Origin: Gibbula magus
Lineage: Eukaryota; Mollusca; Gastropoda; Trochida; Trochidae
Length of the DNA: 64,000 nt
Direction: 5' to 3'
NCBI GenBank assembly: GCA_936450465.1
Contig: OW388303.1
Location: 8,463,021-8,527,020 of the forward strand
Part shown: positions 33,890-45,482 of the stretch, one piece after another
Layout: every line of letters begins with the position of its first letter
Position numbering within the stretch: the first letter of the stretch is position 1
Notes under the pieces: model-generated
Told to the model about the DNA's origin: nothing
The model's database searches: none
What the model saw: only the letters and a program-made list of their open reading frames with translations
Program-made: the position numbers and the translations under genes

Positions 33890-35080
33890 CACGCTTTGTT
33901 AGTTGACAGTTGAATGAGCAATGTGATTACGAGAGATGTTGGCATTGTAGATTTGCAAATCGTTTACCGCACAGACAATATGTAAACTTTCTACTTTTTA
34001 TTTATTGTCAAACTAATGTCTCATATGTTCGTATATACTTTTGTAATAAATACAAATACCTTTAGCAGTAACAATTAGTTTCGTTTATGTGAAGCACGAG
34101 AACGACCTTAGAAATAATCGTATTTCCTTTCAATGAATATAAATGAAACTTTCGTATAATCACAAAATGATTTAACATATTTCATTGGTTCAATGTATTA
34201 ACCATCAAAACTCACGCTATATTTAACCAAGTTTGATATACATGTATTTTTGTATTGTAGATTCGGATTATCGGAGGCCGGACTATCGCGACTTGACTGT
34301 ATTCAATTCGTTATGAAGAACATTCTTTCAATAATTCATGATTGGTTTCATATAGAGAGAGCCAATGGTGTTCTTAAACATATTTATTTGCTTATACAAC
34401 TGCGTGTCATGTTGCTGACAGGAGAACTGCTTATGGCGTTATCATGGAGAATCGATGCCATTCAGATGGTTACAATACCAAACACATACTACTAATTTAC
34501 AATAATTACAAACTAATGTTGTTACACTAATTTCCGCGACTCTGATTGGACGAGATCTTTCAAAAACCCGCTTCCATTTCTCGATGAATGCAGATAAAAT
34601 GTGCAACCATACCTCGTACATTCGTACCTTGTGACATGACAATCCATTCAAACAAACTGAGCGAAAGATGTTTATGGAAAATATGAAAAAGTACGTCATA
34701 TCGCCTTCACATCTACGTCGATAACTGAAATATGTACATCTCTTTTCCGAATGAGATAACTAACTTCACAGGGAACACTTCATTTTAATAGATTCTGGTC
34801 AAGCTTGTTCGTTCACAGCGCTTCACTAACAGTAGCCATGTTTGAGTGTCGAATGATATCCTAATGACGGTTAATCTAAAAATGCGGAATCTGGAAAAAA
34901 CACATACTCTGATTGTATGCATGTGAATGCTTGAGAAAACGAAATTAAATCTTCTGCCGTTTTAGATCAAGGATTCCTCAATTTTGATTCAGCCATGTAT
35001 TGTTGCGTGTATCAAGTTTCTACCTCCCGTGATAAATGACAAATATATCAAAGTTATTATATTTGAAAAACTTTTTGATT
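33890..35080. other. No supported gene
   Basis: Contains open frames 34250-34495 (plus) and 34442-34699 (minus) without paralogues or motifs. Otherwise AT-rich. Confidence 0.35.
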
Positions 35081-35090
35081 TTGTAATCAT

Positions 35091-35186
35091 AAGGATTGTT
35101 TTACATGTTTTGTGCCTCTACGCGACGTTATACAATGTGTTGATGTTAAACATCGATAGAGGCACAAAACATGTAAAACAATCCTT
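35091..35186. repeat. Perfect 30 bp inverted repeat hairpin
   Basis: AAGGATTGTTTTACATGTTT...CCTCTA at 35091-35120 and its exact reverse complement at 35157-35186, with a 36-base loop that has its own GATG/CATC stem. Perfect arms mean a recent origin or constraint. It could be the tips of a tiny MITE or a hairpin RNA precursor. There is no direct evidence for either. Confidence 0.8.
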
Positions 35187-35724
35187 AATTATTAAATCAG
35201 TTTTCACAAAGTATGAACTATGCAGTATACATTAATTCCCGATAAAACCCCAATTGTGATAGTGAATAAGTCAACAGACAATTCGTGTCAATAGTGTGTC
35301 TTAAAAGGTCAAACTTTGAACAACACAACAGTCTTCGTTTCGTTGTAGAGTATAAAGCTGGGTGTGCAATCCAATCAGTCTGTATATTGACAATGTAAGT
35401 GGTTTGTTGTTTGATCTGACATCAAAGAGTTCCCAAATTCAAGACCCACTGTCTTGTAGAAAAACTGTCAATGGTTTAAGACTAAGTTGATTTTCCTTTT
35501 AAGCGAAACGACGTAAGTTTAGACACACATTGAAAATACAATTAGGACAATGAATCGATATTAAATCCACATATTATGCGAAATAAACACACCAAACACA
35601 ATACAATCTTGAAGAACAAACTGTAACGAGAGAATGTGTTTACTTATCTTAGTTATTGTAATCTGCTATGATAAAATCGTATTAATTTAAGACAGTGTAC
35701 AATCAAATAAATACTCGTATGTTG

Positions 35725-36010
35725 TTTGCATTGGCAGTCGTAAAATGTTCATCTACGAGCAATTAGATTGCATCTGTTTGACATCCAATCACGTCTTCAT
35801 CAGCACAGCTTCTTATCTCTGTGGAAGACATGTATTGTGCCACGCCAACTACATTTAATCAGAAAAGTTATACATGTTTTATGGATAAACTCATGATTAT
35901 TGTAACAGGAAGCAGGATTTACGTCTACTGTCGTTAACGGACTAGAATAGGATAACCATCAATGTAACTTTAGCCTCTCGATTGTGTTGCACGTATACAC
36001 TCTGTTTGAA
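35725..36010. repeat. X-module, block I
   Basis: Shares TTTGCATTGGCAGTCGTA, GACATC.AATCA.GT, TACATTTAATC, TTTACGTCTACT and GATAACCATCA with 53035-53330 and 62820-63090, in the same order and orientation. It is a diverged non-coding-looking block that marks paralogous regions. Confidence 0.7.
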
Positions 36011-36235
36011 TTGACCCATACTTGGTGGCGGAGTGTACACAGTGAATATAGACAGTAATGTAGTCATTTTATCATACGAAGATATCCTAACGGTAGGGGA
36101 TTACTTGTCAAATATGAAGACAATATATAAAATAATATATACTAAAAATATGTTTAATCCAAGTGTTGAAGTTACGTGTATGCATTTCTTGATGGTCATT
36201 TCTTGATGGTCTGTTTGTGTCATGGGCATTTCATA

Positions 36236-36392
36236 TCCTGAATTTCAGTACAGTACCACCGAAGGTTCGCTAGTTCCAGCCGATGTTCGTAGTTTTCACC
36301 GACATTCATATCCACAATGATGTTACGAGTTAACTCTTTACATCAACAAGCTTGTCGCCGTTGTGTAAGTGAACATCTGTGGAGAACAACGT
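36236..36392 (+). mobile_element. SINE fragment, old and diverged
   Basis: Contains CTGAATTTCAGTACAGTACC, GGTTCGCTAGTTCCAGCCGA and a decayed 3' end (AACGTTAAAT). The head is missing. Confidence 0.7.
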
Positions 36393-36569
36393 TAAATCCT
36401 TATGTCAATGAAGCCAGTTCCAAAACTAATCACTTATGACTAAAATCAATACAGTGTATGCAGTCCATCAGAAATGAACATGTTCTTACAGTCTCCTATC
36501 TCATAACTGATTCATTGATGAGATGTATAGACTATGAAGCAAACGTGTACACGCTGACCCATCGTCATT

Positions 36570-36754
36570 TCACTTAAATTCGGTCGTCAAGTTTGACTGC
36601 AAGGACTCGTTCTTCTTCTTGACTGGTTCTGAGGAAAGTGTCTGCAGCTGCTTATAATTGACAATGTGATACTTTCCCGAAATCCCTTTGACGACACCAG
36701 GCACACGGCACAGACGTGTTAACATCGGACTTTCTGTCGGAGTCTCAGAACTGA
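36570..36754 (-). CDS. Y-type candidate terminal exon with ITIM-like motif
   Basis: The minus strand is open from a possible acceptor (GCATAG above 36754) to TGA at 36570-36572, 60 codons with no methionine near the start. It reads TESPMLTRLCRVPGVVKGIS, then GKYHIVNYKQLQTL, then a basic, serine-rich end. It is homologous in inverted orientation to the plus-strand segments at 33761 and 61780. VNYKQL matches the ITIM pattern (V/I/L/S-x-Y-x-x-L/V/I), and the charged composition would suit a cytoplasmic tail. That is inference, since no membrane segment or upstream exon was identified. The other copies do not keep the ITIM-like tyrosine context. Confidence 0.35.
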
Positions 36755-36779
36755 CTATGCATTAATCACGTACACAAAG

Positions 36780-38470
36780 TTACAGCCACCGCGGAAGCAG
36801 AGAGGAAGTTACAGGAATATGTTAAATGCTATTCCTGTTATAACTTGTATCATGTTTTTCATTTCTTTATTCATTACTGTTGGTTGGAACGATGACATTT
36901 ATTCTGTCACTGAACAATTCTGTGAAGTCATAAAACTGATTACGTTACAGTGTCGCATGAGCGTGATGTGCTCAGAAATGCTCAACTGTCATTGAAATGT
37001 AATGATGAATGATTTTTATGATAAATATAATCTCACCCTCGTCTTTTCTGATATATTGTCTACATGACCTTTAACGATTCCAACTTGTACTTAATGGTGT
37101 TTACACAATTGCGAAATGGATGAGGGGAAACACTAGACTATTGTCTAATAGTCGTAATACCAAAAACTATAACTATGTACAACTCTCATCAACCGAAACA
37201 GCTACTATTAGAACTATGAGAATTCAGGAGATACACATGTCTTATAATTTTGTACTACTGGACTAAGAGAATGCACTTTAAATGGCGTATACAGTCAATG
37301 AAATTAGTCCCCTTGCTATGGAATGTCCAACACAAAGCCGAAAACCAAACATCCAAGGTCGAAGCGATCTATAACTCAATGGGAACTCAATTAACAAGGT
37401 CCGTGATGATAGCATTCCAGATTCTATGTGAGTAGCTCCTCCTCAAGATCTAGTGACCATTGACTGTATTGACCTGACTGTTCACTGAATGTATTGGTGA
37501 ATGGTTATGCTATCTATCTGAACACCGGAAATCGTCTTGGCCTATTTCCTGATCTCACGTAACATCTGAATGTCAATGGAACTCTGATTTCATGTTGTAA
37601 ATATCGAGTCTATTTCAGTGTGGTAAAGATAACAGTCCCACTGGTGTCACTGCGGCCTCAGTGCTCCGGTTTAAAAAATCAATGCAGCAAATATTAATGC
37701 AATGAGTAACATGATGGAAGTAATAAGAAAGCAACTACCAATATTGGCGCAATCTTTACACATGACATTTTCTGCTGGAACAATTTGCATATACTTTGAA
37801 CTGCTGTGGTCGTGCTTTTCACAGTACATGCAAATATTGTGTAACTTAATTTTCTTCTCGAATTACGTGATTTCCCAGTAATATAAAATCAATTAAGAAT
37901 ACACAATTACGTTTTAAGAATTTAGTCGACTTTACTACAAGTATATCTTATACAAATTGAACTTGAAAGTCGTTCTATATGTGGTAAGTGACATTAAAAT
38001 ATTCATCTATTAAGAATTGGTTAAATAAACACTGAGTTTTGACGACTGGGTTGATTTTGACTAAGGTTTATTTAAACAGAAAGTGTCAAAACCATTACGT
38101 TAACAAACTACATAAACGTATGCAATAGTGCACAGTTAATACGTTATATGTGTATCATAAGTGTAAGTACACTTCCATTTTGTATTTCATTATTCAACTA
38201 ACGTCGATAACCAAGGTTACGTTTGAAATTCTAAAAATCAACTTATATTGATTTATAAGCGTATGATGTGATTGAGAGATAATGACATATAATGATCATA
38301 ATAGCTTGCTGACTTACAGCATCGCATTGTGCTGATCTGCGCTATTAATGTCCGTGTAAATCGATGTAGCAGTTGGAAACAGATTGCAATTCAATCAACT
38401 AAAGTGCTTATTAATTGTAAAAACACTTTTCCTAAAAGCTTTAAAGATTGATCAACCATTTCAATTTATG
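36780..38470. other. No supported gene
   Basis: AT-rich sequence. A plus frame at 37250-37435 and an overlapping minus frame are both open but unsupported. Confidence 0.35.
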
Positions 38471-38476
38471 TACTAA

Positions 38477-38715
38477 ATTCGAATCCCGCCAAGGGCACAA
38501 CAAGTTTGTCTGCTGTGAAGAACTGTTGTTCATGCAGTAAGGTTTGGGTGCAATGCTACACTGAATTTCAACTTAGTACTACCAGTGGTTCGCTAGTTCC
38601 AACCGACGTTTGCAGGTTTCACCGCAATCCATAGCCAACATGGCGTTGGGGAAGTTCTCCCTGTAATAATACTAAAAGCCGTGATATAGGTGAACAACCC
38701 ACACTCGTCTCACAT
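38477..38715 (+). mobile_element. SINE, head truncated inside the B box
   Basis: Begins at ATTCGAATCCCGCCAAGGGC and continues through the common body to a CACACTCGTCTCAC tail. The A-box half of the tRNA head is missing. Confidence 0.85.
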
Positions 38716-38719
38716 TAGG

Positions 38720-39440
38720 CAGAGGAATCGTAATACGCATTTTGCATCATTACTTAGTATGCCGTATTCCTGTGTGTTATAAAGTGATAATGCAAAACAT
38801 TTCGGAGTAAAGCAAGTTTATGGCATCGCTTGAGATAGTTGATCCCGTGATCCCTTTCATATGAATCTGTATCGTATTTCATGAACCAACCGCGATTTTT
38901 ATACTTCAAAACTGTATGAATTAAGTTTATGGTAAATGATATGCGTTGAAAATAATTTCATTATCAAAATAACCAGTTTATATCATTTATATCATGCATG
39001 TTATAGGTAATAAGTAATGCATTACTTATTTATCACACTCTACTTATTGCCCTTAGTTGGCTCAAGGTTAGTTATTTTTATCTTAACATTTTGTATAAGC
39101 GTTTTACACAAATTGTTTTACACTTCAAAGAAGATAATGAACACTGACAATATTATTGTATCTGTATAAAATGTTTATGCAAAACACATTTATGTTACTC
39201 TGTTGTTAGTTTGATGAACTGAACTATTTAAATTACCGTTGAATGTTCGATGAGTAATGCCATTTTTTTCTCTTTGATCCTTGATCAACCTTTAGTCAGC
39301 TACTATACATATGTTATTCATTGTGAGTAATATGCAAGTATACACCTAAAAACCGTTTAAATATTTACGTTATTCTTAATTACCAGGTGCATAGGTCACA
39401 ATCATATTCAACGATCAATGTATACATGTACTGTTCCATT
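38720..39440. other. No gene seen; left flank of the array
   Basis: AT-rich unique-looking sequence leading into the tandem array. Confidence 0.4.
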
Positions 39441-39813
39441 TTCATTTTATAATCCTAATATAGTATTGATGGTTGGTGTGAATGGTAGATACAAGACATC
39501 AAAGGGTACATGTTATTTTCTCATGAATTGGAAAGTTGTTTCATTCCTGTAGAAGCATACAACCTGTGTAAATTGTATTCCTAGAGTGTCAAGTTCTGGC
39601 TCGTAGTTGTAAATCTGTAATTTGTTGTCGCAAAACTAACTCTATTAACTTATCAGTATACTTTCATATGTTAGCCTCTGTCATTAAAAATAATAAGAAA
39701 AATTGCACAAGTAAATGTATAAAGTAACTTGTTATCTTAAAGCGGTATTTTAAGATAACCTGTGTGCAGGAAAGATATCTGCAATATTAGTTTCATCGGA
39801 CAGTTTCATCTGT

Positions 39814-39930
39814 TTAATTGCCGGTAATAGACACGATAACGTGGAAAATAACACTTCCAGTGTTTGTTAATCTTCTAAGTAATGAGGTCAGTGTGTATTC
39901 CCTGCCAGTGTCCCCTCACCATTGAACACA
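39814..39930 (-). pseudogene. P-type segment in array unit 1, frameshifted
   Basis: The minus strand reads VRGHWQGIHTDLIT then a stop. In another frame it continues GSVIFHVIVSITGN. Together these parallel the RGHWWELPSGTVLNVGMFLV run of 59366-59700, so a frameshift separates the halves. The same break is present in units 2-4. Confidence 0.35.
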
Positions 39931-40113
39931 TTTTATATGAGTGGTTGGACACTGCGGATATCAAGGAAACTTTTTATCCAAATATTTCTATTAAGTTTTA
40001 ACTCAGGTCGGTGAAAATCGTGTTTAAAATTTTATAAAGAAATAGATCTTCTGATAAACTTTAATTTTCAACATTATCTTAATCAGCTTTTAAGAATGTT
40101 GTCATAATTTATT

Positions 40114-40353
40114 TTGTTTTTTTACGGCCTTAGTGTCGTTTCATGCTTGCTTTCAAAGTTAGGTAATTTCAAATTTCTCGCCGCAAATGGCTGTAATATT
40201 GCCCAAGCGGCGTATATAAGCATTAACCCACTGACTCTCGCACAGATAGAGACTGGTTTTGAGAATAGTATTGACACTGAGACAGAAATACATCATATCT
40301 TGGATTGGAACAATTGTAACATCATCATATTATTAATCCATTCTAATCTCTAA
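40114..40353 (+). other. 79-codon open frame repeated in each unit
   Basis: Identical in all four units (also 43299-43538, 46484-46723 and 49514-49753) because the units are identical. Codon-level conservation therefore says nothing. No motif is recognised, and it has no paralogue outside the array. Confidence 0.15.
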
Positions 40354-40572
40354 TCGTTCGAGATTTAAAATGACACAACTATATATCACGAGCACAACTA
40401 CCACAATGTACTTCTTTCTTATGATCTTAAAATTTGTGGCCGCAAAAGGGTAGTTCGTTAGTTAGTCAAAGGAATGTATATTCAAACGGCCCACTTGATA
40501 GCATGTCAAAAATCAAAATTCCACAACACAATATGGATTTCCTGCTTGTTGTCTGTGTATCCTCTATATTGT

Positions 40573-40700
40573 TAAAGTGCATGATGTGACCCTTGTCTCC
40601 CCTGTGACGACCTCAGCCCTGCTTCTACAATGCTCCAGTCTTTGGCACTCAGACTGTTGTCAACGGGTCAATGTTAACACATCGGCTGTGATAGACTTCT
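40573..40700 (-). pseudogene. M-type segment in array unit 1, decayed
   Basis: In the minus frame of the 0.4/9.7 kb copies it reads SECQRLEHC, then RVTSCTLTI, matching TECPRN... and VTSCNLTI, but it is interrupted by TGA and TAG. An acceptor-like TATCACAG precedes it. Copies in the other units lie at +3185, +6370 and +9400. Confidence 0.4.
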
Positions 40701-40949
40701 TGAAGATGCCTCGTCTCTGAGAAGGTTTTATCTAAGTTGTTGCATGGAAGCCAATAATCATTTGTGAATGCATAGGAGATTCAGATAGGACTTTCCAAAC
40801 CTGACTTCATTATATGACATGAATTAACAATTACAATTTCTGTCGGGAGCGTTTATTGATGATGATGAAAGTATAGCCAAATATAGTTACATGTATATCA
40901 CGTTGTTTGAAGTAACATAAGACGCTCGTATATTAATAGCTCACTAAAG

Positions 40950-41181
40950 CTAACTGCGTCTCAGATATCGAATATCTCTGGTTATGAGTATGCCATTCAT
41001 CATGTCATCAACAGTATCCAGCGCCTCTATGTCATTGTGTCCAAGTATCTCCTTCATTAAACTCAATAAATGAAGAGCAGAAATTAATGATGTCGCTTTG
41101 TCAGCAGAGAGGTTGAGGTTTCGATGCATTCGAATTGATACATAGAAAGGTAACTGAGTACGGCACAGTTCGAATGTATTT
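40950..41181 (-). CDS. H-type candidate exon, array unit 1
   Basis: The minus strand is open for 76 codons from a CTGGCAG acceptor-like site to TAG at 40950-40952. It reads NTFELCRTQLPFYVSIRMHR, then NLNLSADKATSLISALHLLS, LMKEILGHNDIEALDTVDDM and a basic end. It is strongly helical with acidic and hydrophobic periodicity, and it resembles the H segments at 22.8 and 23.1 kb. The helical stretch loosely recalls the helical part of adhesion-GPCR GAIN domains, but I would not assign it. Phase does not match the E segment upstream, so an intermediate exon would be needed. Confidence 0.35.
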
Positions 41182-42110
41182 CTGCCAGTATTGATCTACT
41201 GATATAGATCTGATGGTAACGAGCTGTCCTTAAATTTCCTCAGACAAATAGTTTACCTGAAAGCAAATTTGCAGTTTAGTATATAAATTGTGATATCCAA
41301 TTTCTAACTGCGATTTAGCTTTCAATATTAAAACTTGTATGTAAGTACGTCAGCTCTGAATAATTCTATTTGACAACAGCAATGATTTCTTTAGTGATTT
41401 CATTTAATAGCCTCTGAGAATGACATTTACGAGTGACAGCCACTGTAAGTCGCTGTCAGTGATAGAGACTTCCGTTTGCTGGAAATGTTAACAACAGGAT
41501 GCTGAAATACAGAACTAGCTTCCTATCCGTCGGCCACTTTCCTGTGTGACACACATTTCTTGGGTATATTGTTACTTTCCATATTCGTAAGCTGACGTCC
41601 ATGTGTATTCTAGTGGATTTTAAAAGCATTTCCTTTGGAACTGATAAAGATTTAATAGCAGTAATTTGTTATTTCCATGACACACAATAAAGCTTGTCAA
41701 GTTTTCAACTCAAGTAGTTATGCATACATTGCTCAATTTAGATGTCATGCAAAGAAGTTATTTTCTAGTTGACATGTCGTCTCATTATTAGTTAATTGAA
41801 TCAGTTCTCTCAACTATGGTATGGTGACAGTTTCAGTCATCTTAAGTATTTTCATTTTTGCAACAATTTTAAATAATTTATTCAAACACTTTCATGCAAT
41901 GTAGCTTCCATTTATGACATTAATTTGGTGTCTCATCATAGATTTAATTTGTATACATAATCTGGTCTTGTTATCAATGCATTTTAAAATGTACACATGT
42001 TATTTTTACGAAGAGTTTTAATTGTCAAAATTAGAAACCGAAAAGCAAAATGAAATAGATGGCATATTCTGGGTTTTATATGGTAACCAAATTTGCAAAG
42101 TGTCTATTAC

Positions 42111-42297
42111 CTTTCACTTGGTTGTCTTGATTTGTTTTTTCAAATGTGCTATTTATCATTAAAGTTGATACAATATGTTGATATGATAGAGGGTAAAGCA
42201 TCTCATTACACGACCCGATAAGCCGTATGCATAGTAAACGGTTATCTGAGGTAACAGAAAATGGTGTGATGTATAGAGCGACAGTGGCGTGTAACTC
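42111..42297 (-). CDS. E-type candidate exon, array unit 1
   Basis: On the minus strand a pyrimidine-rich acceptor (CTTCTACCTTTCACACTGAG) and a donor GTAATA bound 187 bases that are open in the frame ELHATVALYITPFSVTSDNR, then LLCIRLIGSCNEMLYPLSYQ, then STLMINSTFEKT. It aligns with the block I segment at 32065-32214. The YIxxFS...IGxCN core also recalls the second half of the M segment at 263-489. The alternating pattern suggests a beta-rich extracellular domain. It is unrecognised. Confidence 0.35.
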
Positions 42298-42425
42298 CTC
42301 AGTGTGAAAGGTAGAAGTGTAGATCATTTGCGAATTTGAAAGTTCAGACAGCAAGATTGTTGATTATTCTATCATGGTACCATATTCACAACTCTACTTT
42401 GAGAATGTAGGCATCGCTGAAACTA

Positions 42426-42466
42426 CCTTCGAGCAGCCATTTGAAAATTAAATGGCCGCTCGAAGG
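42426..42466. repeat. 17 bp-stem hairpin in array unit 1
   Basis: CCTTCGAGCAGCCATTT and AAATGGCCGCTCGAAGG pair with one mismatch around a 7-base loop. It repeats at 45611-45651, 48641-48681 and 51671-51711. It is the strongest local palindrome in the unit and lies 160 bases before the unit junction. Confidence 0.85.
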
Positions 42467-44134
42467 GAAATGGACTGGCTTAACCGAACAATGAACTCTT
42501 GTTATTGATTCAAGAGTATTATTTCGTCATTTGTAACACGTATTTACCTTTTCGTGAGATTTATTGCAGTAAGAAAAACGTGCTACAGCGCCTTTAAGGA
42601 CATTTGATACAGGCAACATCCTATATAATCCTTATAATCCTAATATAGTATTGATGGTTGGTGTGAATGGTAGATACAAGACATCAAAGGGTACATGTTA
42701 TTTTCTCATGAATTGGAAAGTTGTTTCATTCCTGTAGAAGCATACAACCTGTGTAAATTGTATTCCTAGAGTGTCAAGTTCTGGCTCGTAGTTGTAAATC
42801 TGTAATTTGTTGTCGCAAAACTAACTCTATTAACTTATCAGTATACTTTCATATGTTAGCCTCTGTCATTAAAAATAATAAGAAAAATTGCACAAGTAAA
42901 TGTATAAAGTAACTTGTTATCTTAAAGCGGTATTTTAAGATAACCTGTGTGCAGGAAAGATATCTGCAATATTAGTTTCATCGGACAGTTTCATCTGTTT
43001 AATTGCCGGTAATAGACACGATAACGTGGAAAATAACACTTCCAGTGTTTGTTAATCTTCTAAGTAATGAGGTCAGTGTGTATTCCCTGCCAGTGTCCCC
43101 TCACCATTGAACACATTTTATATGAGTGGTTGGACACTGCGGATATCAAGGAAACTTTTTATCCAAATATTTCTATTAAGTTTTAACTCAGGTCGGTGAA
43201 AATCGTGTTTAAAATTTTATAAAGAAATAGATCTTCTGATAAACTTTAATTTTCAACATTATCTTAATCAGCTTTTAAGAATGTTGTCATAATTTATTTT
43301 GTTTTTTTACGGCCTTAGTGTCGTTTCATGCTTGCTTTCAAAGTTAGGTAATTTCAAATTTCTCGCCGCAAATGGCTGTAATATTGCCCAAGCGGCGTAT
43401 ATAAGCATTAACCCACTGACTCTCGCACAGATAGAGACTGGTTTTGAGAATAGTATTGACACTGAGACAGAAATACATCATATCTTGGATTGGAACAATT
43501 GTAACATCATCATATTATTAATCCATTCTAATCTCTAATCGTTCGAGATTTAAAATGACACAACTATATATCACGAGCACAACTACCACAATGTACTTCT
43601 TTCTTATGATCTTAAAATTTGTGGCCGCAAAAGGGTAGTTCGTTAGTTAGTCAAAGGAATGTATATTCAAACGGCCCACTTGATAGCATGTCAAAAATCA
43701 AAATTCCACAACACAATATGGATTTCCTGCTTGTTGTCTGTGTATCCTCTATATTGTTAAAGTGCATGATGTGACCCTTGTCTCCCCTGTGACGACCTCA
43801 GCCCTGCTTCTACAATGCTCCAGTCTTTGGCACTCAGACTGTTGTCAACGGGTCAATGTTAACACATCGGCTGTGATAGACTTCTTGAAGATGCCTCGTC
43901 TCTGAGAAGGTTTTATCTAAGTTGTTGCATGGAAGCCAATAATCATTTGTGAATGCATAGGAGATTCAGATAGGACTTTCCAAACCTGACTTCATTATAT
44001 GACATGAATTAACAATTACAATTTCTGTCGGGAGCGTTTATTGATGATGATGAAAGTATAGCCAAATATAGTTACATGTATATCACGTTGTTTGAAGTAA
44101 CATAAGACGCTCGTATATTAATAGCTCACTAAAG

Positions 44135-44366
44135 CTAACTGCGTCTCAGATATCGAATATCTCTGGTTATGAGTATGCCATTCATCATGTCATCAACAGT
44201 ATCCAGCGCCTCTATGTCATTGTGTCCAAGTATCTCCTTCATTAAACTCAATAAATGAAGAGCAGAAATTAATGATGTCGCTTTGTCAGCAGAGAGGTTG
44301 AGGTTTCGATGCATTCGAATTGATACATAGAAAGGTAACTGAGTACGGCACAGTTCGAATGTATTT
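44135..44366 (-). CDS. H-type candidate exon, array unit 2
   Basis: Identical to the unit 1 segment, including the acceptor-like site and the stop. It is the only other complete H segment in the array. Confidence 0.3.
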
Positions 44367-45295
44367 CTGCCAGTATTGATCTACTGATATAGATCTGATG
44401 GTAACGAGCTGTCCTTAAATTTCCTCAGACAAATAGTTTACCTGAAAGCAAATTTGCAGTTTAGTATATAAATTGTGATATCCAATTTCTAACTGCGATT
44501 TAGCTTTCAATATTAAAACTTGTATGTAAGTACGTCAGCTCTGAATAATTCTATTTGACAACAGCAATGATTTCTTTAGTGATTTCATTTAATAGCCTCT
44601 GAGAATGACATTTACGAGTGACAGCCACTGTAAGTCGCTGTCAGTGATAGAGACTTCCGTTTGCTGGAAATGTTAACAACAGGATGCTGAAATACAGAAC
44701 TAGCTTCCTATCCGTCGGCCACTTTCCTGTGTGACACACATTTCTTGGGTATATTGTTACTTTCCATATTCGTAAGCTGACGTCCATGTGTATTCTAGTG
44801 GATTTTAAAAGCATTTCCTTTGGAACTGATAAAGATTTAATAGCAGTAATTTGTTATTTCCATGACACACAATAAAGCTTGTCAAGTTTTCAACTCAAGT
44901 AGTTATGCATACATTGCTCAATTTAGATGTCATGCAAAGAAGTTATTTTCTAGTTGACATGTCGTCTCATTATTAGTTAATTGAATCAGTTCTCTCAACT
45001 ATGGTATGGTGACAGTTTCAGTCATCTTAAGTATTTTCATTTTTGCAACAATTTTAAATAATTTATTCAAACACTTTCATGCAATGTAGCTTCCATTTAT
45101 GACATTAATTTGGTGTCTCATCATAGATTTAATTTGTATACATAATCTGGTCTTGTTATCAATGCATTTTAAAATGTACACATGTTATTTTTACGAAGAG
45201 TTTTAATTGTCAAAATTAGAAACCGAAAAGCAAAATGAAATAGATGGCATATTCTGGGTTTTATATGGTAACCAAATTTGCAAAGTGTCTATTAC

Positions 45296-45482
45296 CTTTC
45301 ACTTGGTTGTCTTGATTTGTTTTTTCAAATGTGCTATTTATCATTAAAGTTGATACAATATGTTGATATGATAGAGGGTAAAGCATCTCATTACACGACC
45401 CGATAAGCCGTATGCATAGTAAACGGTTATCTGAGGTAACAGAAAATGGTGTGATGTATAGAGCGACAGTGGCGTGTAACTC
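45296..45482 (-). CDS. E-type candidate exon, array unit 2
   Basis: Identical to the unit 1 segment, with the same acceptor and donor. Confidence 0.3.

Larger units (their letters stand above)
39447..42631. repeat. Array unit 1 (long, 3185 bp)
   Basis: The left edge shares TTATAATCC with the internal junctions. It contains P (39814-39930), M (40573-40700), H (40950-41181), E (42111-42297) and the hairpin 42426-42466, all relative to the minus strand. Confidence 0.95.

Noticed and set aside
40950..41181. Adhesion-GPCR GAIN domain in the H segment
   Set aside because: The helical wording is suggestive, but no cleavage site, GPS cysteines or seven-helix region was found nearby.
42111..42297. 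TRAF/MATH-like domain in the E segment
   Set aside because: Spacing of a few hydrophobic residues and a proline recalled TRAF-C domains, but the diagnostic glycine-rich and WPF motifs are absent, so no assignment is made.
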